In this document: piece by piece, positions 21,003 to 21,719 of the stretch | Numbering within the stretch: the first letter of the stretch is position 1 | Layout of the letters: each line of letters starts with the position of its first letter | DNA from: Bacillota bacterium | GTDB lineage: Bacteria; Bacillota; Bacilli; Alicyclobacillales; Alicyclobacillaceae | Direction: 5' to 3' | Length of the DNA: 21,719 nucleotides | Assembly (NCBI GenBank): GCA_021820805.1 | Contig: JAKADF010000005.1 | Coordinates: 1 to 21,719 of the forward strand | Made by a program: the position numbers and the translations under genes | Notes under the pieces: generated by a model | The model's database searches: none | What the model was told of the DNA's origin: nothing | What the model saw: only the letters and a program-made list of their open reading frames with translations

Positions 21003-21719
21003 ATGGACAAGCGGAAAAAGTGCAATCACTGTGGCAACTATGAAGATGAATGCAGTTGTGGTGATGGTTGTGAACGTGATCGTGAAATTATTTTTAGACT
21101 GTTTCTAGTACTAGAGGCTATTAAGAAAAAGCTCACTGAAATTGACGAGAATCTAACGGATCCGTGTTTTGGTTTGGAAGAAATTAAGACAGAGGTTCGA
21201 TGCATCGAAGGAAAGCTCGATAATCCTCTTTTTGGTCTGGAAGAGATTAAAAAAGAGGTAGCAGATATTGAGGATAAGGTTAACAGCCCTCGGTTTGGTT
21301 TGAAAGAAATTAAGCATGAAGTTAAAGAGATTTTAGGTAAACTAAGCAATCCACGCTTTGGACTTGAGGAAATTAAACGAGAAGTAGCCGCAATTGAGGT
21401 CAAGTTAGACAGCCCTATTTTCGGCCTAGCTGAGATAAAAACGGAAGTCGCCAATATAGAAAATTTAGTTGGCGGGATTGCTTCTGAAGTAGCTAATATC
21501 GAAGGAAAACTCGATAATCCGAACTTCGGTTTGGCTGAGATTAAGAATGAAGTCAGGGCAATTGAGACGAAACTCGACAGTCCAATATTTGGTCTCTCAG
21601 AAATCAAAACAGAAGTTGCAGCAATTCTCGGAGCAGTAACAAACCCTGCGACCGGTTTGTCAGAAATCAAAACGGAAGTCGCAGCAATTGAAGGAAAGTT
21701 GGATAATCCGACTTATGGC
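21003..21719 (+). CDS. 21-residue-repeat coiled-coil protein (partial, 3' cut)
   Basis: An open frame of at least 239 residues running off the window. AGGAG lies 7 bases before the ATG. Residues 1-26 are Cys-rich ('CNHCGNYEDECSCGDGC', five cysteines), like a zinc knuckle or cross-linking head. Residues 30-50 are helical. From residue 56 on, 21-residue units follow, consensus FGL-x-EIK-x-EV-x-x-IE-x-KLD-N/S-P, with F (or T/Y) at 56, 77, 98, 119, 140, 175, 196, 217 and 238. One extra 14-residue segment lies between 140 and 175. No signal peptide is seen. Proteins with such FGL-EIK-EV repeats occur in spore-formers and I would expect a fibrous surface or spore-layer protein; this is inference. 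The opposite strand is open here only because of the repeat composition. Confidence 0.85.
   Translation, partial: MDKRKKCNHCGNYEDECSCGDGCERDREIIFRLFLVLEAIKKKLTEIDENLTDPCFGLEEIKTEVRCIEGKLDNPLFGLEEIKKEVADIEDKVNSPRFGLKEIKHEVKEILGKLSNPRFGLEEIKREVAAIEVKLDSPIFGLAEIKTEVANIENLVGGIASEVANIEGKLDNPNFGLAEIKNEVRAIETKLDSPIFGLSEIKTEVAAILGAVTNPATGLSEIKTEVAAIEGKLDNPTYG
21168..21719 (+). repeat. 63-bp tandem coding repeats
   Basis: Nine starts of a 63-bp unit encode the 21-residue repeats; a 42-bp extra segment follows the fifth. Units are diverged at silent positions but share blocks such as GAAATTAAG and GAAGTAGC. The array continues past the window edge, so copy number is unknown. Confidence 0.85.

Noticed and set aside
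20951..21043. 30-codon frame starting ATGCGTGAA ahead of the repeat-protein gene
   Set aside because: Its G-run is only one base from the ATG and the frame overlaps the real gene out of frame; the AGGAG inside it serves the ATG at 21,003.
21038..21670. 210-codon minus-strand frame across the repeat array
   Set aside because: Antisense shadow: the repeating codon pattern keeps it open; the plus frame has the ribosome site, regular 21-residue periodicity and conserved residues.

Overview
The window is most likely chromosomal DNA of an aerobic endospore-forming Firmicute (Bacillales; an Alicyclobacillaceae-like host is a guess from gene content). The pointers are strong AGGAGG-type ribosome binding sites, TTG and GTG starts, a sporulation-type histidine kinase, SdpR/SdpI, rho-independent terminators, and a closing block of proteins that resemble spore-surface proteins. 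There are no rRNA or tRNA genes, insertion sequences, phage genes or CRISPR arrays.

Layout. Positions 1-2,300 hold a CBS-domain protein and a 14-TM drug-efflux type MFS transporter, both on minus. Positions 2,683-4,876 (minus) are an operon of a membrane-anchored peptidoglycan-binding protein, an ApbE-type flavin transferase and a ferric-reductase-like haem membrane protein, which looks like a membrane redox module. Positions 5,150-10,921 (minus) are a tightly packed signalling operon: a membrane hybrid histidine kinase (CHASE3-like/HAMP/GAF/HisKA/HATPase/REC), a CheR-type methyltransferase and a soluble REC-PAS-PAS-HisKA-HATPase kinase. The first two resemble the RsbK/RsbM pair of Bacillus cereus, but the PP2C phosphatase (RsbY) is absent and a second kinase stands next to them. 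A RimJ-type acetyltransferase follows in map order. Positions 12,038-14,237 (minus) read sdpR, sdpI, a DUF1214 gene and a DUF1254 gene, apparently one operon.

Positions 14,653-17,916 hold a two-domain DUF4242 protein (minus), divergent from a plus-strand operon of a formate/nitrite-family channel, a small membrane protein and an acyl-CoA-dehydrogenase-fold flavoprotein that lacks a recognisable catalytic glutamate. The channel operon has a perfect 15-bp palindrome just after a TTGACA box.

The most unusual part is 18,007-21,719. Five small paralogues share a core helix of the form SI-x-x-EE-x4-H-x2-NAE-x-EK-x-Q. Two are near-identical minus-strand copies, each with its own copy of the same terminator, and three lie on plus. 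They are interleaved with an unrecognised two-repeat protein, and the window ends inside a gene for a long protein built from 21-residue (three-heptad) repeats behind a cysteine-rich head. I read this as a spore coat/exosporium or other surface-assembly locus. That is inference from family resemblance and composition, not proof.

Non-coding points: two related 38-nt elements (11,171-11,208 and 14,423-14,460) lie 5' of the kinase operon and the sdpR operon respectively and may be leader RNA elements. The longer gene-free stretches are described as features.
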